Numbered from the stretch's first letter, positions 54,612-63,691 are shown. The stretch is 64,000 nt of DNA from UBA1672 sp964587815 (GCA_964587815.1 CAZPMH010000009.1:1-64000), one strand, 5' to 3'. Made by a program: numbers and translations. Notes: generated by a model not told the origin, from the sequence alone.

Positions 54612-56330
54612 TTGTCTCGCCTGAATTTTTTTAGCCTTACCATTATAGCATGTTTTTCCTATTTTCCGATGGCTCATGCGGTTGAGTATTTAAGTGATGC
54701 GCCGATAACGCAAGCGTTACGTGATGTTCCTGTACGTGATTGTCGTAGCGCTGATCGGTTGACTGTACCACTTATTACGTGGGGCGCGGACAGTGTTACG
54801 ATTTATGCCAATGGGAATGATCAACGCACGCAAAATGGCAGTTTGTTTGGTCAAAAGGGGCTCAATTTGAACCTTGTGCGTCAAGATGACTTCGCAAATC
54901 AGGTTCAGGCTTATATGCGTTGTGACAGCCCGTTTCTGCGGGCGACGCTTGGTATGGCGAACTTGGTGACTGATATTACTGAGAAAGACCCGCGCACGCG
55001 TATGGTCGCGATTTATCAACATAGTTGGTCTGCGGGTGGGGATGCGCTGGTTGTGAAGTCGAACATCAAAAAACCATCTGATTTGAAGGGCAAGACGATC
55101 GCGTTGCAAAAAGCAGGGCCGCATGTTGATTACCTGATGACGGTTTTGAAAGATGCGGGGCTACAGCCAAGTGATGTGACGATTAAATGGACGAAAGACC
55201 TTGTCGGGTTTGAGGGATCGACGCCGTCAGCGGCTTTGCGTTCAGACTCTTCGGTTGATGCGGCGTTGGTGATTATTCCTGACGGTTTGGCGTTGACCTC
55301 AGACGGGGCCGTTGGAACAGGCGCAGAGAGCAGCGTTAAAGGTGCACGTATTTTGCTTTCAACCAAATCGGCGAACCGCGTGATCGCGGATTTGTACTTT
55401 GTGCGGGCGGATTTTTTAAATGCCAATCGCGCCGTGGTCGAAAATTTTGTGCATGCTATGTTTCAAGCCGAGCAAAAAGTTCAATCTTTAATGAAGGCGC
55501 GCTCACCACAGCGTGATGCGCTTATGAAGCGGAGTGCGAAAATCTTGCTTGATTCGGAGTTGGCGCAGGCTGATGCGGAAGCGATGTGGATGGATGCGGA
55601 AGTTGTAGGCTGGGGCGGTAACGTAAAGTTTTTCACCGATGAAAATTATCCGCGCCGTTTTGAGCGTTTGAATGCAGATGTTCAAAATTCGCTTGTGTCT
55701 TTGGGGCATGTGAAAACACTACAGAAAATTGGCGTGGCAGGGTGGAACTTTGAAACCTTGCGTCCGTCAGGTGCCGGCCCAGTGAAAGCAGAGGTGAGCC
55801 GTTTTAACGAGGCGGCGGTTACGCAGGCGATTACCAAGCAGCAGGCACAGGGAACAATCGGTGATAATACGTTGTTTGCGTTTGAAATTAATTTTAAGCC
55901 GAATCAGGATACGTTCCCCGTTGAGCTTTATCAGCAGCAGTTCTCACGCGTTATTGATTTGGCGGCGACCTATTCAGGCGCGGTGATTACGGTGGAGGGG
56001 CATTCCGACCCGCTTGGGTATCTTCGTGCGAAGAAGGAAGGTAAGACGCCCGTTGTGTTGAATATGATGACGCAGAGCGCCCGTAACCTATCTGTGGCAC
56101 GTGCTCAATCTGTTCGTGACAGCATTATTTCACTGGGGCGTCAGAAAAGCATTAGCATGGATCCAACACAGTTTGTTGTTGTTGGCATGGGGTTCCGTGA
56201 CCCGAAATCGGGTCTTTGCGGTGCAGAGCCGTGCCCGCCACAGAATGAGCAGGAGTGGCTGTCAAACATGCGTGTTGTATTTCGTATTGTAAATGTGGAG
56301 GCCGAAGCAAGTGCGTTCAAGCCGTTATAG
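54612..56330 (+). CDS. Substrate-binding protein fused to a C-terminal OmpA domain
   Basis: 572 residues, start TTG with GAGGGGG upstream. Signal peptide 1-23 (cleavage near AHA-VE). Residues about 30-390 form a NitT/TauT-type periplasmic binding fold (ALVVKSNIKKPSDLKGKTIA). Residues about 430-565 form an OmpA peptidoglycan-binding domain (ITVEGHSDPLGYLRAKK, ARAQSVRDSII). The fusion can tether a solute receptor to the cell wall. First of nine co-directional genes. Confidence 0.88.
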   Translation: MSRLNFFSLTIIACFSYFPMAHAVEYLSDAPITQALRDVPVRDCRSADRLTVPLITWGADSVTIYANGNDQRTQNGSLFGQKGLNLNLVRQDDFANQVQAYMRCDSPFLRATLGMANLVTDITEKDPRTRMVAIYQHSWSAGGDALVVKSNIKKPSDLKGKTIALQKAGPHVDYLMTVLKDAGLQPSDVTIKWTKDLVGFEGSTPSAALRSDSSVDAALVIIPDGLALTSDGAVGTGAESSVKGARILLSTKSANRVIADLYFVRADFLNANRAVVENFVHAMFQAEQKVQSLMKARSPQRDALMKRSAKILLDSELAQADAEAMWMDAEVVGWGGNVKFFTDENYPRRFERLNADVQNSLVSLGHVKTLQKIGVAGWNFETLRPSGAGPVKAEVSRFNEAAVTQAITKQQAQGTIGDNTLFAFEINFKPNQDTFPVELYQQQFSRVIDLAATYSGAVITVEGHSDPLGYLRAKKEGKTPVVLNMMTQSARNLSVARAQSVRDSIISLGRQKSISMDPTQFVVVGMGFRDPKSGLCGAEPCPPQNEQEWLSNMRVVFRIVNVEAEASAFKPL

Positions 56331-57159
56331 AGATCGATATAAGAAAAGACGCCACGATAAATATAGCAGGCGTAAGCGCAAGCGTTCATCAGGCGTGCGT
56401 GCGAGCAGTTTCTTGTTTTGGGTGATTATGAGCGTTGTGCTTTATAACGCCTATGTCGGCTTTAAAGAGAGCAAAGACGATGCATCTTCTGCTGCAAAAA
56501 GCAGTGCATCTTTCACCGCCAATCAGAATTGGGGGCAAGATGGTGGTGATGATATTGTGTTGGCGCCGAATATGCTGGCGAAGAATTACTACATCATTCT
56601 GGATACGTCAGGGTCGATGTCTAAATATGAATGTTCTGATTCGGGCAGTAAAATGCAAACCGCGAAAAGCAGCCTGATAAGTTGGGTCGAGCAGATCAGC
56701 GCGGATAGTAACATTGCGCTTTTAACTTTCAGTGATAAGTCGGTTGAGGAAGTGTTGCCGTTGCGTCAGAACTCAAAAGCCTATCAGGATGAGTTTGTAC
56801 GTAAGGTTCTTATGGAACGGCCCGAAGGAGGTACGCCTTTGGGTCAGTCTCTGAAACAGGCGCATGACGTGTTAGGGGCGCAAGCGAAACGTCAATTGGG
56901 ATACGGTGAGTATCATATAGTGGTCGTCACAGATGGTGTCGCGTCTGATCCGAGATTGATGAAGAATACCGTTAAGCGTATTTTCAAAACGCCGATTCTT
57001 CTCCATACGATTGGCTTTTGTATTGACGGTGACCATGCGCTGAATCAACCAGAGCGCGCGCGTTATGTCAGTGCGATGAATCAAGATGAATTGACGAGTA
57101 GCTTGCGCGGCGTTTTGGCGGAGAGTCCGCGTTTCGATATTACGGGTTTCGAAAACTAG
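56311..57159 (+). CDS. Membrane-anchored von Willebrand factor A protein
   Basis: 282 residues from GTG 56311, with GGAGG nine bases upstream; an ATG at 56293 is in frame. The N-terminus is strongly basic (RKRKRSSG), followed by one transmembrane helix (about residues 34-50), so the VWA domain faces the periplasm. MIDAS motif DTSGSMSKYE, and TPLGQSL and VVVTDGVASDP as the other metal-site segments. The start lies inside the preceding gene's end, so the two are coupled. Confidence 0.88.
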   Translation: MRSSRYRDRYKKRRHDKYSRRKRKRSSGVRASSFLFWVIMSVVLYNAYVGFKESKDDASSAAKSSASFTANQNWGQDGGDDIVLAPNMLAKNYYIILDTSGSMSKYECSDSGSKMQTAKSSLISWVEQISADSNIALLTFSDKSVEEVLPLRQNSKAYQDEFVRKVLMERPEGGTPLGQSLKQAHDVLGAQAKRQLGYGEYHIVVVTDGVASDPRLMKNTVKRIFKTPILLHTIGFCIDGDHALNQPERARYVSAMNQDELTSSLRGVLAESPRFDITGFEN

Positions 57160-57197
57160 GGTGTCTTACTCGTATTTTATATTAACAGGTTGTTTTT

Positions 57198-57683
57198 ATG
57201 GCTAAAGGATCATCTTTATTTTCAGCGCGTCGCATTGCGGGGCTTTTGATCCTGATTGCGATCTTCATTTTCGTTGCAGGGCAGAGCCTTTGGAGCATTT
57301 ACGTTGAGAGCCAAACTTATACAATTTTGTTTCCGCGGAGCACCATTTTAACTGAAGAGGCTTATGCGCAAATTGATGCGGCGACGGAGATTTTGAAAAA
57401 AGATGAGCGCATTCATGTTCAGATTATTGGCCATACAAGTGTGCAGGGAGATGCTGAGGCGAATATGTCTCTAAGCATAAGGCGTGCGGAAGCCGTTAAA
57501 GGTGAGTTTGAATATCGCGGTATAGAAGAAGAGCGCATTAGCGTTGAGGGGCGCGGTGGAAGCGAGCCGCTAAGTCGTGAGGCAGGAGAGACTGATCGTG
57601 GTTATACGCTGCGTTCGGGGCGCGTTGAAGTGACGTTATCCCGCTTTATAGATAGTCCGCTCTCCTATCTACAACCGAAATAA
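57198..57683 (+). CDS. Membrane-anchored OmpA-family protein
   Basis: 161 residues. One N-terminal helix (about 13-32) anchors it in the inner membrane; the rest is an OmpA C-terminal peptidoglycan-binding domain (VQIIGHTSVQGDAEANMSLS, RRAEAVKGEFEYRGI). It resembles small MotB-like wall anchors. Its topology would let the wall couple to the membrane components beside it. Confidence 0.88.
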   Translation: MAKGSSLFSARRIAGLLILIAIFIFVAGQSLWSIYVESQTYTILFPRSTILTEEAYAQIDAATEILKKDERIHVQIIGHTSVQGDAEANMSLSIRRAEAVKGEFEYRGIEEERISVEGRGGSEPLSREAGETDRGYTLRSGRVEVTLSRFIDSPLSYLQPK

Positions 57684-57692
57684 GAGGGTTAT

Positions 57693-58319
57693 TTGCCGCG
57701 TACATCCAATGAAGTTCTGCTTTGGAATGAATGGAATCCAGGCTTGGATAATGACCATTTAAGTTTGGGTGAGGTATGGGACAGCCTTCCTGCCATTGCT
57801 GCGGATAAAGTGCCTTTGATTATTCGCCTGTTTGAAAATCCGAAATCGACGATTGCTTTTCCGGGTGCGATTGATTTAGAGGCGCATGACGCGATACACG
57901 CCCTGTTGGGGCGCGGGCTCATGGTTCAGGATGAGGCGTTTGTTATCGGCTTTACGATGGGCGCGGCACGAAAATTTAAGCCTTGGCACGGCTCAGTTTT
58001 TACGTGGATCACGCGGTATCTTTATCGTAAGCCCTATCAATTTTCGCATCAGGATCTGATCTCTTATCGGCTTGGCATGTGGGAAGGGCGCTCGCAAGGG
58101 GTTGAAGATATTCATCTTTTTGATTTTACCGCTCATAAAGATAAGTCTTTAAAAGATTTGCGGAAAGACTTAAAAATTGACCGTAATCGCTTGTATAGTG
58201 TCTATGCGTATGAAAAAATACCTGTGCCTGATACGCAGGCCAGCCAGCGTCTTGACGTTGATTTGAAGAATGTTGACCCGAGTGCGATCAGACCGCCAAA
58301 AGGTGGTGCAGGTCGTTAG
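57693..58319 (+). CDS. Coq4-like protein (HDxxH-x11-E motif)
   Basis: 208 residues, TTG start with GAGGG upstream, nine bases after the OmpA gene. The stretch HDAIHALLGRGLMVQDE (65-81) fits exactly the HDxxH-x11-E metal-binding motif of the ubiquinone-biosynthesis protein Coq4. Coq4 is about 230-330 residues; the N-terminus here is short and a basic C-terminal tail remains. No signal peptide, so cytoplasmic. A role in the TelA/ABC cluster is unknown; metal or lipid binding is inferred from the motif. Confidence 0.6.
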   Translation: MPRTSNEVLLWNEWNPGLDNDHLSLGEVWDSLPAIAADKVPLIIRLFENPKSTIAFPGAIDLEAHDAIHALLGRGLMVQDEAFVIGFTMGAARKFKPWHGSVFTWITRYLYRKPYQFSHQDLISYRLGMWEGRSQGVEDIHLFDFTAHKDKSLKDLRKDLKIDRNRLYSVYAYEKIPVPDTQASQRLDVDLKNVDPSAIRPPKGGAGR

Positions 58320-58324
58320 AAGAT

Positions 58325-58942
58325 ATGAGTAAGATAAAGAAATTTTCACACATTCCTTATAAAGAAATAGGAAACGGCGTTTTATCGTCGGGCGTGTTTC
58401 TTTCTTCCTACTTTCTAGGCGGGTATACGCTCGGCATGTCGATTATTTTCGGCGGTATTTGTTATGCGGGTTATCGTTTGTTCTTCGGAACGGATTTGAG
58501 CAAAGAGGATTTGTGGAAGGACATGGACGGCCTTGCTGCGCAGCATGCGTTGGAGCAATTGACCAAAGCGCGCGATTACATGGCGGAAATTCAAAAGATC
58601 AATAAAGACATTCCGTCTCGCAATCTAACGATCAAGTTGGATAAGCTGGAGGAGATCGGGCAGGATATTATTCTTTTGTTTGAACAAGACCCCAAAGAAT
58701 TGCGCCGTTCGCGCCGATTCATCGATGTTTATTTGAGCGGGGCAGTGTCAGTCAGTCGACAGTTTGCAACACTGCATGCGCGTACGGATGATGTTGAAGT
58801 TTACATGCAGTATCGCGAGTTTTTGAATGAGATGATTAACGCGTTTGATAAGCACTATCACGCGTTGTTGGATGATGATAGGGTAAGTCTGGATGTGGAG
58901 ATTGAAGTTTTGAAGAAGCGCCTTAAGACTGAGGCGTATTGA
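58325..58942 (+). CDS. XpaC-like membrane protein
   Basis: 205 residues. Two adjacent hydrophobic helices (about 15-55) and a long helical cytoplasmic region rich in Lys/Glu. Layout and position next to telA match XpaC-family proteins (5-bromo-4-chloroindolyl phosphate hydrolysis name, with little evidence of that activity). In Bacillus subtilis xpaC is next to the TelA homologue yaaN. Identity rests on that pairing and topology. Confidence 0.75.
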   Translation: MSKIKKFSHIPYKEIGNGVLSSGVFLSSYFLGGYTLGMSIIFGGICYAGYRLFFGTDLSKEDLWKDMDGLAAQHALEQLTKARDYMAEIQKINKDIPSRNLTIKLDKLEEIGQDIILLFEQDPKELRRSRRFIDVYLSGAVSVSRQFATLHARTDDVEVYMQYREFLNEMINAFDKHYHALLDDDRVSLDVEIEVLKKRLKTEAY

Positions 58943-58975
58943 TATATTTAAGTTTTTATTTTCAAGGAGAGAGAG

Positions 58976-60112
58976 ATGAGCACAGAAAAACAGGTTGTTG
59001 TTGCAACAAAATTAGAGGTTCCGCAAATTGCGATGAGCAAGGGTGAGCTGGTGACGATCGAAGCGCAGCCTGCCGATCAGGATGCGATTGCTTCTGCGAT
59101 GAATGAAATTAACCTGAATGATACGCAGAGTATTATCGGGTTTGGTACAAGTGTTCAGCGTCAGTTGACAAGTGTTTCTGAAAATATGCTCGAGGGCGTT
59201 AAGAATAAAGAGACAGGCCCTGCGGGGGATGTTTTGAACAATATGGTGACGCGTCTTCGCGGCTTTGATGTTAAAGATTTGGCAGGCAATACTAAGCCCG
59301 GGTTTTTTGCGAAGTTGTTCGGTGCAATGTCACCGCTTGCGAAGGCTATTCAGCGTTTTGAACAGGTGCAGCATCAGGTTGATGCGATGGAAGGTGAGCT
59401 GGAAAAGCATATCACGATTTTGATGCGCGATGTTGAGGCGCTTGACCGTCTGTATGACAGCTCGCTCGATTATTTCCACAACCTCGCGATTTACATTGCT
59501 GCAGGTGAAGCAAAGCTGAAAGAACTTGATGAGGTTATTTTGCCTGCATTGAAGAAAAAGGCTGAAGAGTCCGGTGAGATGCTCGATTCGCAAGCTTTGA
59601 ACGACATGAATAATGCACGCAACACGTTGGAGCGTAAGGTTCATGATTTGAAATTGACCCGTCAGGTGACGATGCAGTCTTTGCCAAGTATTCGGATTAT
59701 TCAGGATAATGACAATAACTTGGTGACGAAAATTCAGAGTTCTATCGTGAATACTGTTCCGTTGTGGAAGACGCAAATGGCGCAGGCGTTGACCATTCAA
59801 AACAGTGCGAATGCGGGTAAGGCAATGAAGGCCGCTTCTGATTTGACGAATGATCTGTTGGAAGCGAATGCGAAGAATCTTAAAGATGCAAACGCGCAAA
59901 TCCGTACCGAGGTTGAGCGCGGTATGTTTGATATTGAGTCAGTAGAGCGTGCGAATAATGATTTGATCGAGACGATCAATGAATCTATCGTTATTTACGA
60001 AGAGGGCAAGAAAAAGCGTGCGGATGCGGAAGTACGCTTGCAGGACGCAGAAGCCAAGTTGCGCGAACGCTTAAAAAGTCTAGAGGCTGAACGCACATCG
60101 GGTGCAGCATAA
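58976..60112 (+). CDS. TelA-family toxic anion resistance protein
   Basis: 378 residues, all-alpha, soluble, coiled-coil-rich. Features match TelA/KlaA: SIIGFGTSVQRQLTSVSENML near the N-terminus (excerpted), FFAKLFGAMSPLAKAIQRFEQ, LMRDVEALDRLYD, and LVTKIQSSIVNTVPLWKTQM (excerpted). TelA is linked to tellurite and envelope stress tolerance; the mechanism is not established. AAGGAG precedes the ATG. It follows xpaC by 33 bases. Confidence 0.9.
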   Translation: MSTEKQVVVATKLEVPQIAMSKGELVTIEAQPADQDAIASAMNEINLNDTQSIIGFGTSVQRQLTSVSENMLEGVKNKETGPAGDVLNNMVTRLRGFDVKDLAGNTKPGFFAKLFGAMSPLAKAIQRFEQVQHQVDAMEGELEKHITILMRDVEALDRLYDSSLDYFHNLAIYIAAGEAKLKELDEVILPALKKKAEESGEMLDSQALNDMNNARNTLERKVHDLKLTRQVTMQSLPSIRIIQDNDNNLVTKIQSSIVNTVPLWKTQMAQALTIQNSANAGKAMKAASDLTNDLLEANAKNLKDANAQIRTEVERGMFDIESVERANNDLIETINESIVIYEEGKKKRADAEVRLQDAEAKLRERLKSLEAERTSGAA

Positions 60113-60142
60113 TTTTAGTTTTCATATGAGAGGATATTTAAA

Positions 60143-61198
60143 ATGAAGAAGTTTTTACTTTCAATTCTGACAACGTTTTTGTTTGTCGCGGGCTTTGCAT
60201 CACATGCTCAGGCTGAAAAATTTCGTGTTGCATGGTCTCACTACACAGGCTGGGAGCCATGGGGATATATTCAGGATTCCGGCTTGATGAAGAAATGGGC
60301 TGAGAAATATGGTATTGATGTCGAAGTTGTTCTTGTGAATGACTACATTGAAAGCATCAATCTCTACACTGCCGGTCAGTTTGATGGCGTGACAGCAACG
60401 AATATGGATGCGTTGACGATTCCTGCTGTTGGTGGCGTTGATTCAACAGCGTTGATTATCGGTGATTATTCCAACGGAAATGATGCGATTGTTGCGCAGC
60501 AAAATGTTAAAAGCGTTAAAGACCTTAAAGGCAAGCAGGTTAAGTTGGTTGAGCTTTCTGTAAGCCATTACCTCCTTGCGCGCGCTTTGGAGAAAAACGG
60601 TTTGAGCGAGCGTGATCTGACGGTTGTGAACACGAGCGATGCTGATATTGGCGGCTTATTTATGTCTGATGACTCCGCAGCGGTTGTAACGTGGAACCCG
60701 ATTGTGAATGAGATTAAACAAAAGCCGGGTGCGAATGTTTTGTTCACATCCGCGCAGACGCCTGGTGAGATTTTAGATTTGATGGTCGTGCGCACAAATG
60801 CGGACGAGCGTTTGAAAAAAGCTCTTGTCGGGGCATGGTATGAAGCGATGGGGCATATGGATGGTTCTGCTGGTGCGGAGGTTCAAACAGAAGCGCTGAC
60901 CCAAATGGCCGAGCAGGCAGGTGGGACATTGCAACAGTTTAAAGATCAGTTGGAGACAACGGCCATGTTCTATACGCCTTCTGCAGCGCTTGAATATTCA
61001 ACGATTGATACATTAGAGAAAACGATGGATGATGTGCGCCAATTCTCCTTTGATAAGGGATTGTACGGTCAAGGTATGGATGGCCCTGATGCTGTTGGTA
61101 TTGAGCTTGGTGAAGGGCGCGTTTTAGGTTCAACGGATAATGTTAAATTCCGATTTGATCATCGCTATATGCAGATGGCCGCTGACGGAAAGCTGTAG
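60143..61198 (+). CDS. NitT/TauT-type ABC substrate-binding protein, urea-carboxylase-region type
   Basis: 351 residues. Signal peptide 1-24 (AQA-EK). AWSHYTGWEPWGYIQDSG, FDGVTATNMDALTIPAVGG, VKLVELSVSHYLLARAL, VVNTSDADIGGLF and TPGEILDLMVVRT match the group associated with urea carboxylase regions, as I remember it. No urea carboxylase or amidase gene is adjacent, so the solute is open. It is followed by its permease and ATPase. Confidence 0.88.
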   Translation: MKKFLLSILTTFLFVAGFASHAQAEKFRVAWSHYTGWEPWGYIQDSGLMKKWAEKYGIDVEVVLVNDYIESINLYTAGQFDGVTATNMDALTIPAVGGVDSTALIIGDYSNGNDAIVAQQNVKSVKDLKGKQVKLVELSVSHYLLARALEKNGLSERDLTVVNTSDADIGGLFMSDDSAAVVTWNPIVNEIKQKPGANVLFTSAQTPGEILDLMVVRTNADERLKKALVGAWYEAMGHMDGSAGAEVQTEALTQMAEQAGGTLQQFKDQLETTAMFYTPSAALEYSTIDTLEKTMDDVRQFSFDKGLYGQGMDGPDAVGIELGEGRVLGSTDNVKFRFDHRYMQMAADGKL

Positions 61199-61207
61199 AT
61201 ACGCCTT

Positions 61208-62050
61208 ATGAGCTTTTTTTCCAAAGCAGCATGGCTCGGTATCGGGCGCGGAACGCCAAAGTGGGTTATTATCCTGCTTGGCGTTTTGCCTTTCATCGGC
61301 ATGATTGCGGCTTATGTGGTCGGTTCTGATCTGCGTTTGGCGGAAAACCCGTCAGATAAGTTGATGCCGTCTTTTGAGACGATGGCGGAGACGTTTAAAC
61401 GCTATGCTTTTGAGGAAGATGCACGAAAAGGTACGTATTTGCTTTATACGGATTGGGTCGCGAGCATGAAGCGCTTGCTGATCGGCATGTTTGCCGCGGC
61501 GTTTACGGGGTTGGTTGTGGGGATTGCGATGGGGCTGTTTCCTTATATTCGCCGTTTGATGTTGCCGTTTGTGACGTTTTGGTCGATTGTACCACCTTTG
61601 GCGATTTTGCCGATTTTATTCATTGCTTTTGGTGTTGATGAATTGGGCAAGGTTATGTTGATCTTCCTCGGCTCGGTGTGGTTTATTTCGCGCGATTTAT
61701 ATGCGCATGTTTCTGCAATTCCGAAGGAGCAGATTGTTAAATTGCTGAGCTTTAATGCCTCTATCTTTCAGGTTTTATATCGCGCTGTGATGCCTCAAGT
61801 TCTGCCGCGTTTGATCGATTCGGTTCGTTTAACGCTTGGTGCGGCGTGGCTGTTCCTGATTGCGTCTGAGGCGATTGCAGCGACGGATGGCCTGGGCTAT
61901 CGCATTTTTCTTGTACGCCGTTATTTGGCGATGGATGTGATTATCCCCTATGTGGCTGTGATTACACTGACGGGCTTCATGTTGGACAGCATTCTGCGCT
62001 ATGCGAATAAATGGTTGTTCCCATGGTATGTTGCGATGAAGCGAGATTAG
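61208..62050 (+). CDS. ABC transporter permease (NitT/TauT type)
   Basis: 280 residues with about six transmembrane segments (from about residue 20, then 90-110, 115-140, 145-165, 205-225, 250-270). The cytoplasmic coupling loop reads SEAIAATDGLGYRIF, an EAA-type motif. Follows the binding protein by 9 bases and is followed by the ATPase at 10 bases. Forms the membrane channel as a homodimer. Confidence 0.92.
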   Translation: MSFFSKAAWLGIGRGTPKWVIILLGVLPFIGMIAAYVVGSDLRLAENPSDKLMPSFETMAETFKRYAFEEDARKGTYLLYTDWVASMKRLLIGMFAAAFTGLVVGIAMGLFPYIRRLMLPFVTFWSIVPPLAILPILFIAFGVDELGKVMLIFLGSVWFISRDLYAHVSAIPKEQIVKLLSFNASIFQVLYRAVMPQVLPRLIDSVRLTLGAAWLFLIASEAIAATDGLGYRIFLVRRYLAMDVIIPYVAVITLTGFMLDSILRYANKWLFPWYVAMKRD

Positions 62051-62060
62051 AGGAGCTGAT

Positions 62061-62930
62061 ATGCCTGATAAAATCTTACGCGAAAATAGTTTTCTTCATT
62101 TGCAAGATGTTCGCAAATCTTACGGTTCAAATCTGGTTTTGGATGACGTTGACTTGTCGATAGAGCAGGGTGAATTTTGCACCGTGGTCGGGCCAAGCGG
62201 GTGCGGGAAGTCAACCCTGTTGCGGCTCATATTGGGGCAGGAGACGCAAGATAACGGAGAGATTTTAATTGGTGGTGAACCTGCCGGGCCGCCGGATATT
62301 CGCCGTGGTGTGGTGTATCAGAAATATTCGCTGTTCCCGCATCTTACTGTTCTGGATAACGTTTTGATGGGGAAACGAGTCGATTCGTTTTCAAAGTTAA
62401 CGTCAGAAGATGTGGAGCGTGCCAAGGCGTATTTGACGCGTGTGAAGTTGGGTGACTCGCTTCATAAATATCCGCATGAGTTAAGCGGCGGGATGCAACA
62501 ACGGGTCGCAGTGATTCAAACATTGTTTGTAAATCCGCAGGTGGTTTTGATGGATGAGCCATTTGGCGCGCTTGATCCGGGGACGCGTGAAGATTTGCAG
62601 ATGCTGATGCTGGAATTATGGGAAGAGCATCGGATGACCGTTTTGTTCGTCACCCATGATTTGGAAGAGGCGTTATTTTTGGGAACGCGTTTGATTGTTT
62701 TGTCGCAATATTATGATAATGACAAAAGCAGTCAGGAAGATGGCGGTGCGAAGGTCGTGATGGATTTGAATATCAAAGACGATCAGAAGGCGTATTCAAC
62801 CGCAGCAAAATATAGTGAGCAGTTTCAGGATTTATTGCAGCAGGTGCGTCAGGATGGGTTTGATCCGTCCTATCGTCAGCGTGTGGCTGATTTTAATTTG
62901 AAACATCCGCATAGTTTCCGTACTGATTAG
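62061..62930 (+). CDS. ABC transporter ATP-binding protein (NitT/TauT type)
   Basis: 289 residues. Walker A GPSGCGKSTLLRL, Q-loop VVYQKYSLFPHL, signature LSGGMQQRV, Walker B VVLMDEPFGALD, H-loop FVTHDLEEA. Energises uptake through the adjacent permease. Last gene of the co-directional run; its stop lies four bases from the convergent SDR. Confidence 0.95.
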   Translation: MPDKILRENSFLHLQDVRKSYGSNLVLDDVDLSIEQGEFCTVVGPSGCGKSTLLRLILGQETQDNGEILIGGEPAGPPDIRRGVVYQKYSLFPHLTVLDNVLMGKRVDSFSKLTSEDVERAKAYLTRVKLGDSLHKYPHELSGGMQQRVAVIQTLFVNPQVVLMDEPFGALDPGTREDLQMLMLELWEEHRMTVLFVTHDLEEALFLGTRLIVLSQYYDNDKSSQEDGGAKVVMDLNIKDDQKAYSTAAKYSEQFQDLLQQVRQDGFDPSYRQRVADFNLKHPHSFRTD

Positions 62931-62934
62931 AGAG

Positions 62935-63690
62935 TTAAGACTTCTTATCAAACTTCTTTGTGATCGGTAGTTTTGCCCAATAGGGCAGGGCGGATACCAT
63001 TTTTATAAGGTAAGTGAATTTTTTCGGGAAGTGTATTTCGAATGATTTGCTTTTTAATCCTTTCGCTATGGATTTTGCGGCCTCTTCCGGTTTGATGACC
63101 ATCGGCATGTCAAAATCGTTTTTATCCGTCATTGGTGTTTCGACAAAGCCGGGATTGATGAGTTTGATATCAATATTATTATCAATCTCACATTTCAGGC
63201 TTTCGGCAAAATTTATAACCGCAGCTTTGCTCGCGCTGTAGGGTTGGCCATTCGGGAGGCCCGTGTACCCTGCGACGCTACCACATAAAGCCAATTGCCC
63301 TGCGCCTTGTTCCTTGAAGATAGGGAGAATATTTTCAGTAACATGAAGCGCGCCCATGAAATTCACCTGCATCAGGTGTTCGGCAAACCGCGCATCGATA
63401 TCTTTTACAGGCTGCGGCTCATAGATTGCAGCGAAGAGTAGGACGCGGTCAAGCGTCGGCGTTGAAGCTTTAATGGCCTCTACCGTGCGCTTGACCTGCC
63501 CCGCGTCGGAGATATCGAGGGGGTATATGCGGTGATGGTCTCCGACAATCTCTTTCACGTCTTTCAGTTTTTCTTCCGTGCGCGCAGAAAGAAGCAGTTG
63601 TGCGCCTTGATTTGCTAATTCAATTGCAAGGGCCTTACCAATGCCTGAGCTTGCGCCGATAATCCAAACGGTTTCCCCTACGAATGACAT
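62935..63690 (-). CDS. Short-chain dehydrogenase/reductase
   Basis: 251 residues. IIGASSGIGKALAIEL at the N-terminus, catalytic Ser in CGSVAGYTG, YSASKAAVINF (Tyr-x-x-x-Lys). Paralogue of the SDR at 43395-44177. The start is two bases after the DUF3833 stop, so they form one unit, as in the common alphaproteobacterial DUF3833-SDR cluster. Confidence 0.9.
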   Translation of the reverse strand: MSFVGETVWIIGASSGIGKALAIELANQGAQLLLSARTEEKLKDVKEIVGDHHRIYPLDISDAGQVKRTVEAIKASTPTLDRVLLFAAIYEPQPVKDIDARFAEHLMQVNFMGALHVTENILPIFKEQGAGQLALCGSVAGYTGLPNGQPYSASKAAVINFAESLKCEIDNNIDIKLINPGFVETPMTDKNDFDMPMVIKPEEAAKSIAKGLKSKSFEIHFPKKFTYLIKMVSALPYWAKLPITKKFDKKS

Positions 63691-63691
63691 A

